From NCBI RefSeq assembly GCF_000607165.1, contig NZ_JFZG01000005.1, positions 1-64,000 on the forward strand: a DNA stretch of 64,000 nucleotides, given 5' to 3'. This DNA comes from Ralstonia pickettii. GTDB taxonomy: Bacteria; Pseudomonadota; Gammaproteobacteria; Burkholderiales; Burkholderiaceae. Within the stretch, counting starts at the first letter, position 1, and each line of letters starts with the position of its first letter. The notes under the pieces are model-generated. The model did no database searches and was not told the origin of the DNA. It saw only the letters and a list, made by a program, of their open reading frames with translations. Below, in pieces: positions 24,057-37,204 of the stretch. Both the position numbers and the translations under genes were made by a program.

Positions 24057-25622
24057 TTATTGCTTGATGTCGATGTCGTCGAAGCTGAACGAACCGTCCG
24101 GTGCCACGTAGGCACCCGACAGACGCTTCGAGCGCGCGTAGACGATCTTTTCCGTCACCAGGAAGGCCCACGGTGCGTCTTCCCAGATGCGCTTCTGTGC
24201 ATCGGTGTAGAGCTTCGACTTCTCAGCGCGATCGGTCGTGCGCAGTGCGCCGGCGATGTCGGCATCCACCTGCTCGTTCTTGTAGTACGCGGTGTTGAAC
24301 GACTTGGGCGGCATGGCTTCGGATGCAAGCAACGGACGCAGCGCCCAGTCCGACTCACCCGTCGACGACGACCAGCCTGCGTAGTACATGCGCACGCCGG
24401 CGTCTTCCGGCTTGGGTACGCTTTCCACACGCTCGACGCGCTGGCCGGCTTCCAGCGCCAGCACCGACGTCTTGATGCCAACCTGGGCCAGTTGCTGCTG
24501 CACGAACTGGATGATCTTCTGCGCGGTCGTGTGGTTATAGGCCGACCACAGTTGCGTCTCGAAGCCGTTCGGATAGCCAGCTTCCTTCAGCAGCTCTTTC
24601 GCCTTCGCCGGGTTGTACGGCCACGGGCCCAGCTTGACGGAGTAATCGACGCCCGGTGGCACCACGCCTTCGGCCGGCACGGCGTAACCCGCAAACGCCA
24701 CCTTGGTCAGCGCATCCTTATTGATCGCGTAGTTGATGGCCTGACGCACCTTGGGATTGTCGAACGGCTTCACCTTGGTGTTGAAGCTGACATAGCGCTG
24801 GATGATCGACGGCGCGGCAATCAGATCAACCTTGGGGCTGCTCTTGAGCACCGCAGCCTGCTCGAACGGAATCGTGAACGCAAAGTCGGCCTCGCCCGTC
24901 TGCATGATGGTGGCGCGCGTGTTGTTGTCGACCACCGGCTTCCAGGTGATGGTGTCGACCTTCGGCAGGCCGTGCTTCCAGTAGCCGTCGAACTTCTTGC
25001 CCTTCAGGTAATCGGTCTGCTTCCACTCGACAAATTCAAACGGGCCCGTGCCAACCGGATGGAACGCGATGTCCTTGCCGTACTTCTTGAGCGCCGTGGG
25101 CGAAATCATGGCCGCCGACGGGTGGGCCAGCACGTTGATGAACGGCGAGAACGGCTCTTTGAGCGTCACGCGTGCGGTGTACGGGTCAACCACTTCGGTT
25201 TTGGCCACGCGGTTGAACAGCACGAAACGCTTGAGCTTGTTGGCCGGGTCCGTCACGCGGTCCAGGTTTGCCTTGACGGCGTTGGCATCAAACGTGGTGC
25301 CGTCGTGGAACTTCACGCCCTTGTGCAGCTTGAACGTGTAGACCAGCCCGTCCTTGCTGACTTCGTAGCTGTCGCACAGCACGTTGACCAGCTTCATGTC
25401 CTTGTCGAAGCCGAACAGGCCTTGATAGAACGACTTGGCGGCGCTGAACGACAGCGTGTCGTTAGCGTCGTACGGGTCCATCGTGGTGAAGGTCGAGTAG
25501 ACCGCCATCACGGCGTCCTTGGCGGCAAAGGCCGGCATGGTGAATGCCGCCAGCGCCAGGCCGCTGGCAACCATGGCTGCGCGCGGGGCCGAAGTAAGCC
25601 GATGCGAGAATCGATTGAACAT
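24057..25622 (-). CDS. gsiB: Peptide/glutathione ABC importer, periplasmic binding protein GsiB type
   Basis: Family-5 extracellular solute-binding protein of 521 residues that would deliver peptides to GsiCD. ATG 25622 is preceded by an excellent ribosome site (AGGAGGAAGG). Residues 1-34 are a Sec signal peptide ending AFTMPAFA. Mature features are [25 protein letters not shown] and [22 protein letters not shown], both typical of the GsiB/DppA cluster. An earlier in-frame ATG at 25676 would put 18 hydrophilic residues before the signal and is disfavoured. The binding specificity is not readable. Confidence 0.9.
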   Translation of the reverse strand: MFNRFSHRLTSAPRAAMVASGLALAAFTMPAFAAKDAVMAVYSTFTTMDPYDANDTLSFSAAKSFYQGLFGFDKDMKLVNVLCDSYEVSKDGLVYTFKLHKGVKFHDGTTFDANAVKANLDRVTDPANKLKRFVLFNRVAKTEVVDPYTARVTLKEPFSPFINVLAHPSAAMISPTALKKYGKDIAFHPVGTGPFEFVEWKQTDYLKGKKFDGYWKHGLPKVDTITWKPVVDNNTRATIMQTGEADFAFTIPFEQAAVLKSSPKVDLIAAPSIIQRYVSFNTKVKPFDNPKVRQAINYAINKDALTKVAFAGYAVPAEGVVPPGVDYSVKLGPWPYNPAKAKELLKEAGYPNGFETQLWSAYNHTTAQKIIQFVQQQLAQVGIKTSVLALEAGQRVERVESVPKPEDAGVRMYYAGWSSSTGESDWALRPLLASEAMPPKSFNTAYYKNEQVDADIAGALRTTDRAEKSKLYTDAQKRIWEDAPWAFLVTEKIVYARSKRLSGAYVAPDGSFSFDDIDIKQ

Positions 25623-25672
25623 GTCCTTCCTCCTCAAAGAAGTGTTTGGCTTCACTGCGTTCTTCATTGCTT

Positions 25673-27562
<1,890 letters not shown>

Positions 27563-27601
27563 GAAAACTCTCCTGCTGTCCTGCCTGGCGGCTTCGGCCT
27601 C

Positions 27602-28564
27602 TTACCGATAGATCGACACAACGGGCGCCTGCGCGCCGCGTGCGAACCCGCGGTACATCCCTTCTGTGTTGAACGGCAACGCGACGTTGCCTTGCGCGTC
27701 CACGGCGATCAGGCCGCCGCGGCCGTTGATGGCCATCAGCTTGCGCATGACCACGTCATCGCTCGCGTCAGCCAGCGACTTGCCGGCGTATTCCATCTGC
27801 GCGGCAACGTCGTAGGCGGCCACGGCACGGATGAACATCTCGCCCGTGCCGGTGCACGACACCGCCGCAACGTGGTTCGCAAAGCAACCGGCGCCGACGA
27901 TGGGCGTATCGCCCACCCGGCCGACCTTCTTGTTGGTGACGCCGCCCGTGGAGGTGGCAGCCGCCAGGCGCCCTTGCGCGTCGCATGCCACGGCGCCCAC
28001 GGTGCCGAACTTGTTGTCCGGATCGATGGGTGCTGCTTCCTTGGCCACGAGCGACGCGGCATCGTGATCGAGCAGCGCCATGCCATCTTGCTGGCGGGCG
28101 CGCTGCCATTGGGCATAGCGCGCTTCGGTGTAGTAATAGTCCGGCTCGACAAACTCGAGGCCCTGCGCTTGCGCGAACGCCTCGGCGCCTTCGGAGGTGA
28201 ACAGCACGTGTTCGCTGCGCTCCATGACGGCGCGGGCTGCGAGGATCGGGTTGCGCAGACGCTTGACGCAGGTGACTGCGCCGGCAGCCAGCGTGGCGCC
28301 ATCCATGATCGACGCATCGAGTTCGTACGTGCCGGCGCTGGTCAGCACCGCGCCCTTGCCGGCGTTGAACAGCGGGCACTCTTCGAGCAGGCGCACGGCT
28401 TCGGTCACGGCATCCAGGGCGCTGCCGCCATCCACGAGGATGCGCTGCCCTGCGGCCAGGATGTCGTTAAGCGCCTGCTGGTAAGCGGCTTCCTTGTCGG
28501 CACTCATGGCCGTGCGGGTGATGGTGCCGGCGCCGCCGTGAATGGCGAGGATGGGCGTAGTCAT
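27602..28564 (-). CDS. iaaA: Isoaspartyl peptidase/L-asparaginase (Ntn hydrolase)
   Basis: Hydrolyses beta-aspartyl dipeptides and L-asparagine. The 320-residue precursor should cleave itself before Thr188 in FGTVGAVACD, producing alpha and beta subunits with Thr188 as nucleophile. Other family motifs are IHGGAGT at the N-terminus, CPLFNAGKGAVLT and STGGVTNKKVGRVGDTPIVGAG. In E. coli iaaA also precedes gsiABCD, so this order is conserved and supports the peptide-importer reading. It lies 17 bases after the RpiR gene. Confidence 0.94.
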   Translation of the reverse strand: MTTPILAIHGGAGTITRTAMSADKEAAYQQALNDILAAGQRILVDGGSALDAVTEAVRLLEECPLFNAGKGAVLTSAGTYELDASIMDGATLAAGAVTCVKRLRNPILAARAVMERSEHVLFTSEGAEAFAQAQGLEFVEPDYYYTEARYAQWQRARQQDGMALLDHDAASLVAKEAAPIDPDNKFGTVGAVACDAQGRLAAATSTGGVTNKKVGRVGDTPIVGAGCFANHVAAVSCTGTGEMFIRAVAAYDVAAQMEYAGKSLADASDDVVMRKLMAINGRGGLIAVDAQGNVALPFNTEGMYRGFARGAQAPVVSIYR

Positions 28565-28581
28565 GCGTGGCTCGATGTAAA

Positions 28582-29571
28582 TCAGTTTTCAGCGGTGCGT
28601 TTGCGGCCGCGTCGGGTGGTTGACGGCGTGCCGGACGCGCTCGTTGCGTCATTGGCGCGCGGTACCTGGCTGGTGTGCAGCCACGGCAGTACGAATTCAG
28701 TCAGGCGCTCGGCAGACTCCAGCGAATGCGCCGAGCGATGCGCCACCGCACCGCACAGCGCTTCGAAAAGCGCCACGGCAGCGGTGTCAGACGTGGCAGA
28801 GAACTGCCGCTCCGGCCGTGCGTACAACGCAATGTCGGCCAGCGGCGCAAGCGGCGATGTTGGGCTGTCGGTCAGGGCCAGCAGTTGACAGCCTTGCTTG
28901 CCCGCCTGCTTGGCCAGCGTGATGGTGTCTGCCGCATAGCGCGGGAATGCGATGGCGATCAGCAGATCCTTCGGTCCGATCTTGCGCAGGTGGCGCGCCG
29001 CATCGGATGCGCCGCCCGGCTGCGAAACGGAGATCACCGTGTCGCAGTACAGATCGAGCCCATGGCGCAGCAGCCCGGCCAGATAACCGCTGGCGCCAAA
29101 GCCCATCACGTAGATGCGCTGTGCGCCCAGAATGGCGTCTACCGCGCGTTCGCACGCTGCGGGGTCGAGCATGCGGCGCGTGGCGTCAAGGTTGGCGATG
29201 TCCTCGTTGAGCGAGGCGGCAAAGATCTCGGCACTGGTGGCGGGGCGTGCCAGTTCGTGGCGCAGTTTTTCTACCGGCGCGAGCGTCGCTTCAAAGCCGC
29301 GCAGCAGCCCGGCACGGAACTGCGGATAGCCGTCAAAGCCCAGCGCCAGCGCAAAGCGGTTGGCCGTGGCAATCGACATGTCCACCGCGGCGGCAAACTC
29401 GTCGATGCGCATGGTGGCAGCGCGGAACGGATTCGCCAGCACGTATTCCGCCATGCGCTGGTGCGCGGGCGTGAGCGTGGCAAGGGCCGCTCCAATGCGC
29501 TCGGAGACCGTCGCATCGGCGGCAAATGCGCCTTTCGACACATCCGTACGCTTGCTGGTGGATTTCGCCAT
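28582..29571 (-). CDS. RpiR-family (HTH-SIS) transcriptional regulator
   Basis: A 329-residue regulator: N-terminal HTH domain of RpiR type (about 20-100, with SIATANRFALALGFDGYPQF) and a C-terminal SIS domain (about 130-270, with YVMGFGASGYLAGLL and GGASDAARHL), a fold that binds sugar phosphates. The tail is Ser/Thr/Arg-rich. It is the first gene of the peptide operon, so it probably controls itself and iaaA-gsiABCD-dmpA-dppA. A promoter with an overlapping inverted repeat lies just upstream. The SIS domain hints that the inducer may be a phosphosugar or related compound, perhaps from cell-wall turnover; this is inference. Confidence 0.9.
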   Translation of the reverse strand: MAKSTSKRTDVSKGAFAADATVSERIGAALATLTPAHQRMAEYVLANPFRAATMRIDEFAAAVDMSIATANRFALALGFDGYPQFRAGLLRGFEATLAPVEKLRHELARPATSAEIFAASLNEDIANLDATRRMLDPAACERAVDAILGAQRIYVMGFGASGYLAGLLRHGLDLYCDTVISVSQPGGASDAARHLRKIGPKDLLIAIAFPRYAADTITLAKQAGKQGCQLLALTDSPTSPLAPLADIALYARPERQFSATSDTAAVALFEALCGAVAHRSAHSLESAERLTEFVLPWLHTSQVPRANDATSASGTPSTTRRGRKRTAEN

Positions 29572-29583
29572 CTTCCTGGGCCG

Positions 29584-29627
29584 TGAAAATTTTGTGTAAA
29601 TGTATTTTCATGAATCGGCCGTGTAAA
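29584..29627 (-). promoter_or_regulatory. Promoter and inverted-repeat operator of the RpiR-peptide operon
   Basis: On the minus strand, TTTACA (29627-29622) and TACATT (29604-29599) form -35 and -10 boxes with 17 bp spacing. The perfect inverted repeat TGAAAAT (29584-29590) ... ATTTTCA (29604-29610) spans the -10 region and ends 13 bases before the rpiR start, a position suited to autorepression. Confidence 0.55.
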
Positions 29628-29811
29628 GAAAAAAACTTTCATAGCGACTTATGGTTTTCCCTAGGTCGAAAGCCCGCGCACGGTTGGGGGGCGGGCGCGG
29701 CCTCGTCACGGTGCAATGCACCAGTCCAAACGCCGGCAGCGCGCCAGGATCGTGCGACGCAGCACGCTACAATCGCACCCTTCTCCGATTTGCCTTCAAG
29801 CGCAGTTTTTC

Positions 29812-31749
<1,938 letters not shown>

Positions 31750-31780
31750 GGCTGGCGTACCCGGCCAAGGAGACCTGTTG

Positions 31781-32887
31781 ATGACATCGCCCTCGCCGGA
31801 CACCGCCACGCACCCGCCACTGGCCGGCGTGCGCGTGCTCGACCTCACGCGCCTGCTGCCCGGCCCGGCCGCCACGCGCCACCTGGCTGACCTCGGCGCA
31901 GAAGTCATCAAGATCGAAGACCCCGGCCCCGGCGACTACGCCCGCGACATGATGCGCTCCTCCGCCGATCGCGCGGCCGAGCGCCCGAGCCTGTTCTTCC
32001 GCTCGCTCAATCGCGGCAAGACCGAAATGCGGCTGGACCTCAAGCGCGCCGAAGACCGCGAAACCCTCATCGAACTCGTGCGCCACGCCGATGTGCTGAT
32101 CGAAAGCTTCCGCCCCGGCGTCATGGCGCGTCTCGGCGTTGGCTGGGACACGCTGCGTGCGGCCAACCCCGCGCTCGTCATGTGTTCGATCAGCGGCTAC
32201 GGCCAGGACGGACCGCTCGCGCAAGCCGCCGGCCACGACATCAACTACGTCGGCTACGCGGGCATGCTCGATCAGCTCGCCAGCGCGGACGGCACGCCCA
32301 TCGTCCCGAACGTGCAGATCGGCGACCTGCTGGGCGGCGCGCTCACGGCGGTGGTCGGCATCCTTGCCGCGCTGGTCGATGCGCGCGCCACCGGCCACGG
32401 CCGCTACGTTGACGTCTCCATGACGGACTCGGTGTTTGCGCACAACCTGATGGCGTTCTTTGCTGTCGGGACACGCGGCAAGGCCAGCCCAGCGGGCACC
32501 GATCTGCTCAACGGCGGCGTGCCGTGCTACGGCGTGTATCGCACGGCAGACGACCGCTTCATGGCCGTTGGCGCACTCGAATTGAAGTTCTGGCAGGTGA
32601 TGTGCGACGTCATCGGCAAGCCCGCATGGAAAGACAGCCACTGGGCGCTCGGCCAGCGCGTTGGCAGCGATGAGGCACGCGCCATCCGCGACGAACTGGC
32701 TGCGCTTTTCCTGACCGCCACGCAAGCCGAATGGACCGAACGTTTTGCCGATGTTGATTGCTGTGTCACGCCCGTGCTGCGCATGGAGGAAGCGTTGCAG
32801 CATCCGCTCTTTACCGAGCGCAACAGCGTCGTGAAGGAGAACAGCGAGCCCGTGCAGCTCGCCCTGCCGCTACGGTTTGCCGATTGA
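31781..32887 (+). CDS. CaiB/BaiF CoA-transferase family protein (alpha-methylacyl-CoA racemase-like)
   Basis: A 368-residue class III CoA-transferase-fold enzyme. ATG 31781 follows AAGGAGA; the TTG just before it is disfavoured. Motifs GVRVLDLTRLLPGPAATRHLADLGAEVIKIE and GRYVDVSMTDSV are family-wide. His152 in AAGHDINYVG and the segment VPCYGVYRTADDRFMAVGALELKFW resemble alpha-methylacyl-CoA racemases rather than formyl- or succinyl-CoA transferases, so racemisation of 2-methyl-branched acyl-CoAs is the favoured guess. It is 31 bases downstream of yheS. Its last 18 bases overlap the convergent DUF523 gene. Confidence 0.85.
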   Translation: MTSPSPDTATHPPLAGVRVLDLTRLLPGPAATRHLADLGAEVIKIEDPGPGDYARDMMRSSADRAAERPSLFFRSLNRGKTEMRLDLKRAEDRETLIELVRHADVLIESFRPGVMARLGVGWDTLRAANPALVMCSISGYGQDGPLAQAAGHDINYVGYAGMLDQLASADGTPIVPNVQIGDLLGGALTAVVGILAALVDARATGHGRYVDVSMTDSVFAHNLMAFFAVGTRGKASPAGTDLLNGGVPCYGVYRTADDRFMAVGALELKFWQVMCDVIGKPAWKDSHWALGQRVGSDEARAIRDELAALFLTATQAEWTERFADVDCCVTPVLRMEEALQHPLFTERNSVVKENSEPVQLALPLRFAD

Positions 32888-33388
32888 CGAATCCGCGCGA
32901 TCCAGCGTATCGAGCAGGCGCGCGGCTTCTTCCAGTTGATGCTGGCTGAATACGCGGATGCCGTGCTGGCGCAGCAGCGCCGCAGTCACGCCCTCGCCTT
33001 GCTGCAGTTGGCTGGAAAACGTCCCGTCGTAGAGAAATGCAGAACCGCAGGACGGGCTGCGCTCGGTAAGCACGGCGACTTGCACGCCAGCCGCCTGCGC
33101 AGCCTCCAGGGCGCGTTGCGCACCCCGCACAAAGGCCTCGGTGACATCGTGGCCGTGGTGTTCGACGACACGGGCCGCGCCGCGCAGCACCGCCGCACCA
33201 CCGCCTTCGCCGTGAATCTCCGCCGGCAGTCGTGGCACCGGCAAACCGCCGGCCATCTCGGGGCACATCGGCACGATGCGTCCTTCCATCTGCCAGCGCG
33301 CCAGGATGCCGCCTTCAGTGACGACCGTGCCGCCGTCATAGCGCACCGGCTGGCCCAGCAGGCAGGCACTCACCAGTACGCGTTGCAT
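32870..33388 (-). CDS. DUF523 domain protein
   Basis: A 172-residue protein of the DUF523 family, whose biochemical role is not settled. Family motifs are clear: VSACLLGQPVRYDGG at the N-terminus, MCPEMAGGLPVPR, and LTERSPSCGSAFLYDG. The three conserved Cys residues could bind a metal or cluster. It is cytoplasmic, with no signal or membrane segment. The gene follows dsbB by 16 bases on the same strand and overlaps the 3' end of the CaiB-like gene. Confidence 0.88.
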   Translation of the reverse strand: MQRVLVSACLLGQPVRYDGGTVVTEGGILARWQMEGRIVPMCPEMAGGLPVPRLPAEIHGEGGGAAVLRGAARVVEHHGHDVTEAFVRGAQRALEAAQAAGVQVAVLTERSPSCGSAFLYDGTFSSQLQQGEGVTAALLRQHGIRVFSQHQLEEAARLLDTLDRADSSIGKP

Positions 33389-33404
33389 GATCCGCGGCTC
33401 CGAC

Positions 33405-33884
33405 TTAGCGGCGCTCGCGGCGGATCATTCCCACCACCAGCGTCAGCGAAAGAATCACCAGCCAGATCAGCGACCACACCGGCACCGACAGGCCCAGCAC
33501 CGGCGGCATCGGCCCGACGCACAGGCCATCGGCTTCGAACACCTGCGGCAACCATTTGGCAGTAGGCAGCGCGTTGACCCAGTTCTCGATCGGGTCGATA
33601 CCGCACGTTGCCTTCGGGTTCAGCAGCAGCGATACGTGATACCCCGCCACGCACAGGCCTGCCAGCCCCGACAGCATCCCCAGGCCATGCCACAGCAGCC
33701 GCGTGGCCGACGAAAGCGCCGCCAGCAGCGAGAACACACCAATGCCAAGGAAAGCGAACCGCTGCAAGATGCACAGCGGGCACGGCTGCAGCCCCTCGAC
33801 GTGCTGCAGGTACAGCGCATAGCCGACCACCCCGAAGGAGATCACGGCAATCAGCAGGAAAAAGGCGCGCGAGTTGGCTTGCAT
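33405..33884 (-). CDS. dsbB: Disulfide bond formation protein B
   Basis: Inner-membrane quinone reductase that reoxidises DsbA in the periplasm. The 159 residues contain four transmembrane helices and the two redox pairs: Cys35/Cys38 in QPCPLC, and Cys94 (ATCGID) with Cys122 (DGLCVGP) in the second periplasmic loop. Length and spacing fit the standard DsbB. The gene lies between radA and the DUF523 gene on the minus strand; 110 bases separate it from radA, so it may have its own promoter. Confidence 0.95.
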   Translation of the reverse strand: MQANSRAFFLLIAVISFGVVGYALYLQHVEGLQPCPLCILQRFAFLGIGVFSLLAALSSATRLLWHGLGMLSGLAGLCVAGYHVSLLLNPKATCGIDPIENWVNALPTAKWLPQVFEADGLCVGPMPPVLGLSVPVWSLIWLVILSLTLVVGMIRRERR

Positions 33885-33994
33885 GGCGGCGTCAGTTCAG
33901 AGGAGTCGTAGAGAAAAGTTGGCGGATTATCGCACCGCAACGGCACGCGCATTTTCAAATGGCACCCGCGATACCGTTGCGAAATTTTGAACGA

Positions 33995-35365
33995 TCAAGC
34001 TTCCAGCGCCCGCACGCGGTCGATGGCCTGCTCAATGCGTTCGACGGCGATCACCTCCAGCCCGTCGATTGCCTGCTTCGGGGCGTTGGATTTCGGAATC
34101 ACGGCAATCGAAAAACCCAGCTTGGCGGCTTCCTTCAGGCGCTCCTGGCCGCGCGGCGTGGGGCGGATTTCTCCTGCAAGGCCGATCTCGCCAAACACCA
34201 CCAGCCCACGCGGCAGCGCCTTGTTGCGCATCGACGAATGGATCGCCAGCAGCACCGCCAGATCCGCCGCCGGCTCGGTAATCTTCACCCCGCCCACCGC
34301 GTTCAGGAACACGTCCTGGTCAAAGCACGCAATGCCGGCGTGGCGGTGCAGCACCGCCAGCAACATCGCCAGCCGGTTCTGCTCCAGGCCCACCGCCAGA
34401 CGGCGCGGATTCGGCACGTTGGCCGTATCCACCAGCGCCTGGATTTCCACCAGCAGCGGCCGCGTGCCTTCCTGCGTCACCAGCACGCACGAACCCGGCA
34501 CCACCTGCTCGTGCTGCGATAGGAACAGCGCCGACGGATTGGCCACGCCGCGCAGGCCGCGCTCCGTCATCGCAAACACGCCCAGTTCGTTGACGGCGCC
34601 AAAGCGGTTCTTGAACGCCCGCACCAGCCGGTAGGCGGAATGCGTATCGCCCTCGAAATACAGCACCGTATCGACGATGTGTTCCAGCACACGCGGGCCC
34701 GCCAGCGCGCCTTCCTTGGTCACATGGCCGACCAGAATGGTCGTCACATCCAGCCGCTTAGCAATGCGCGTCAGTTGCGCCGCGCATTCGCGCACCTGGG
34801 CCACCGAGCCCGGCGCCGAGGTCAACGCCTCCGAATACAGCGTCTGAATCGAATCGATGACGACCACCTCGGGCTTTTCCACCTCGATGGTCGCCTGGAT
34901 GCGCTCAAGCTGGATCTCGGCCAGCAACGCCAGGTTCGGGCTCTCGATGCCCAGGCGGCGCGCGCGCAGCGCGATCTGTGATCCGGATTCTTCGCCGCTC
35001 ACATACAGCACGCGCCGATCGGCCGACAGGTTGGACAACGCCTGCAGCAACAGCGTCGATTTGCCGATGCCCGGATCACCGCCGATCAGCACCACACCGC
35101 CGCTGACCAGGCCACCGCCCAGTACGCGGTCAAATTCGTCGATGCCGCTGGAGAAGCGCGGCACGTCCACCGCGTCGATGTCCGACAGCTTGCGCACCGT
35201 CGCGCTCGATGCCAGCGACTGGAAGCGCGCGCCGGCGCCAGACGTCGGCTGCGCAACTGTTTCCACCAGCGTGTTCCACTGCTGGCAATTCGGGCACTGC
35301 CCCGCCCATTTCGGCGCCGTGCCCCCGCACTCGGTGCACGTATAGACCGTCTTGCTCTTTGCCAA
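33995..35365 (-). CDS. radA: DNA repair protein RadA
   Basis: Branch-migration ATPase that helps RecA in recombinational repair. The 456 residues start at a TTG codon (35365), which gives the canonical MAKSKTVYTCTECGG. Visible in order: four-Cys zinc finger (Cys10, 13, 24, 27), RecA-like core with Walker A GGDPGIGKS (95-103), the RadA-specific KNRFG motif, and a C-terminal Lon-protease-like domain (NAVGGVKITEPAADLAVLLAI) that lacks protease residues. It is followed by dsbB; alr lies 68 bases upstream on the same strand. Confidence 0.96.
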   Translation of the reverse strand: MAKSKTVYTCTECGGTAPKWAGQCPNCQQWNTLVETVAQPTSGAGARFQSLASSATVRKLSDIDAVDVPRFSSGIDEFDRVLGGGLVSGGVVLIGGDPGIGKSTLLLQALSNLSADRRVLYVSGEESGSQIALRARRLGIESPNLALLAEIQLERIQATIEVEKPEVVVIDSIQTLYSEALTSAPGSVAQVRECAAQLTRIAKRLDVTTILVGHVTKEGALAGPRVLEHIVDTVLYFEGDTHSAYRLVRAFKNRFGAVNELGVFAMTERGLRGVANPSALFLSQHEQVVPGSCVLVTQEGTRPLLVEIQALVDTANVPNPRRLAVGLEQNRLAMLLAVLHRHAGIACFDQDVFLNAVGGVKITEPAADLAVLLAIHSSMRNKALPRGLVVFGEIGLAGEIRPTPRGQERLKEAAKLGFSIAVIPKSNAPKQAIDGLEVIAVERIEQAIDRVRALEA

Positions 35366-35433
35366 ACAACCCCCTGCTTACGGCACCGCGCATGGGCGGC
35401 CGCCGCTTGATCTTTGTATTGACGATGCCGCGC

Positions 35434-36558
35434 TCAAGCGGCCTTGCCCAGGTCGCTGGCGTCTGCCGTGCTGACCGGTTCGACCGATACCGGCACACGC
35501 GGCGCCAGTGCGCACATCAGCTCATAACCGACCGTGCCGGAGGCCTGCGCAACATCGTCGATCGGCAAGCCTTCGCCCCACAGCGTGACGGGCGTGCCGA
35601 CACGCGCCTCCGGCACGCCGGCCAGGTCAACGGTAATCATGTCCATCGACACGCGGCCCACGATGTGCGTGCGCACGCCATTGACCAGCACCGGCGTATG
35701 GTTGCCGTCCCAGCCCGGCGCATGGCGCGGGTAGCCGTCGGCATAACCGCACGCGACGATGCCGATGCGCATTGGGTGCTCCACGGTAAAGCGCGAGCCG
35801 TAACCAATCGTCGCGCCCGGCTGCAAATCCTGAATGGCGATCAGCTCGCTCTTGAGCGACATGGCGGGCATCAGGCCAGTGCCGTCAATGTCCGCCGCCA
35901 CGCCCGTCGGCGACGCGCCGTACATGATCACGCCCGGGCGCACCCAGTCGCGATGCGCTTTCGGATGCCACAGCGTGGCCGCGGAGTTGGAAAGCGACGC
36001 CTCGCCCGGCAAACCTTGCGTGGCGTGTTCAAACGCGGTGAGCTGATGCTCAATGCCGCGCGGGCCATCGGCATCGGAAAAATGCGTCATGTGGACAATC
36101 GTGCCGACGCCCGAAATGGCTCGGGCGCGTTCCCATGCGGCGCGGTAAGCGGCAGGCGCGAAGCCGAGGCGGCTCATCCCCGTATTGATCTTGAGCTGCA
36201 CGCTGATGGGGCCTTTCAGGCGCGCCAATTCCAGCATGCGCAGTTGCTCTTCGCAGTGAACGGTGGTGGTCAGGCGGTACTGCTCGACGACGGCCAGATC
36301 TTCCGGCTTGAAAAAACCTTCGAGCAAGAGAACCGGCCCCTGCCAGCCGAGTTGGCGCAGGCGGACGGCCTCGTCCAGGTCGAGCAGACCGAAACCATCG
36401 GTGTGGCGCAGGCCTTCATACACGCGTTCGATGCCGTGACCGTATGCATTGGCTTTGACGACAGCCCACACGCGCGAATTGGGCGCATGGCGGCGGGCAA
36501 CCTGGAGATTATTGGCAAGTGCTGGGCCGTGGATGACGGCCTGGATGGGTCTTGGCAT
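35434..36558 (-). CDS. alr: Alanine racemase
   Basis: PLP-dependent enzyme that interconverts L- and D-alanine for peptidoglycan synthesis. Start at ATG 36558 ([14 protein letters not shown]), 374 residues. The cofactor Lys35 lies in [11 protein letters not shown]; the catalytic Tyr is in GYGSRF within the C-terminal beta domain. The barrel carries [11 protein letters not shown] and LSNSAATL. The long open frame upstream of this ATG is not conserved. radA follows 68 bases later. Whether this is the biosynthetic (alr) or catabolic (dadX) enzyme cannot be told; the neighbours favour alr. Confidence 0.94.
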   Translation of the reverse strand: MPRPIQAVIHGPALANNLQVARRHAPNSRVWAVVKANAYGHGIERVYEGLRHTDGFGLLDLDEAVRLRQLGWQGPVLLLEGFFKPEDLAVVEQYRLTTTVHCEEQLRMLELARLKGPISVQLKINTGMSRLGFAPAAYRAAWERARAISGVGTIVHMTHFSDADGPRGIEHQLTAFEHATQGLPGEASLSNSAATLWHPKAHRDWVRPGVIMYGASPTGVAADIDGTGLMPAMSLKSELIAIQDLQPGATIGYGSRFTVEHPMRIGIVACGYADGYPRHAPGWDGNHTPVLVNGVRTHIVGRVSMDMITVDLAGVPEARVGTPVTLWGEGLPIDDVAQASGTVGYELMCALAPRVPVSVEPVSTADASDLGKAA

Positions 36559-37204
36559 GACGGCAAACCTGCAAAAACGTGAATGCGATAGCGCGCTCGT
36601 GGCGCGGCGTCGGTGCTGCAATGCAACAGGCAAATTGGCTGTGAGCGGGCCGTGCGCCCGGCCTCACGCGGTGAGCGTTCTATTTGACCACAGGACGCCA
36701 ACTGGTTCGCGCCTGTCATGAGCCTGCCAAAAAAGAAAGTGCGCCGCCGTCACCGGAAGCGCACAAGTTTCATGATATAAAGCCGTTCAATTTAGGCATG
36801 GGAAAACCGTCGTGATGCGCTGCCAGCATGGAGAAAGTTGGGCACCAGCCACTTCTTTTTGCGCGATGGCGTCACATACGGTTTGGCCATGCAAACAGGC
36901 GAGACCAAAACAAGCTGCGGGCGGAACGCATGGCCCGAACGCCTGTCAGTGAAGATTCCCGCGGTTGCCCGGCGATGCATCTCCTGCAGCACCGGACGGG
37001 CCCCGCCCAAGGGAACCACAATCCGGGGAGCCCGCGCGGGCGCTGGCATCAAGGCCGCCACCGCGCACCTGTGCGCTGCGCGGCCAGTCAGCCGACGCAT
37101 CGCCTGGCCGGCACCTCCGGGGGGCGCTTCCGAGTGCCGGCACGCTGCCGGCAAGACGTGAAGACGAACATGGCACCGCGGTCTACGGGGACGAATTCGA
37201 AGGT
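36559..37204. other. 646-base gap between alr and lplT with no confident gene
   Basis: The space between two divergent genes is unusually long for this window. TATAAA at 36776-36781 (plus strand) could be a -10 box, but no good -35 is in place. A TTG-started frame at 36838-37161 (107 codons) has GAGAAAG before it and bacterial-like composition in its first half. It lacks any recognisable domain and degenerates into Arg/Ala-rich sequence, so I do not call it a gene. Confidence 0.4.
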
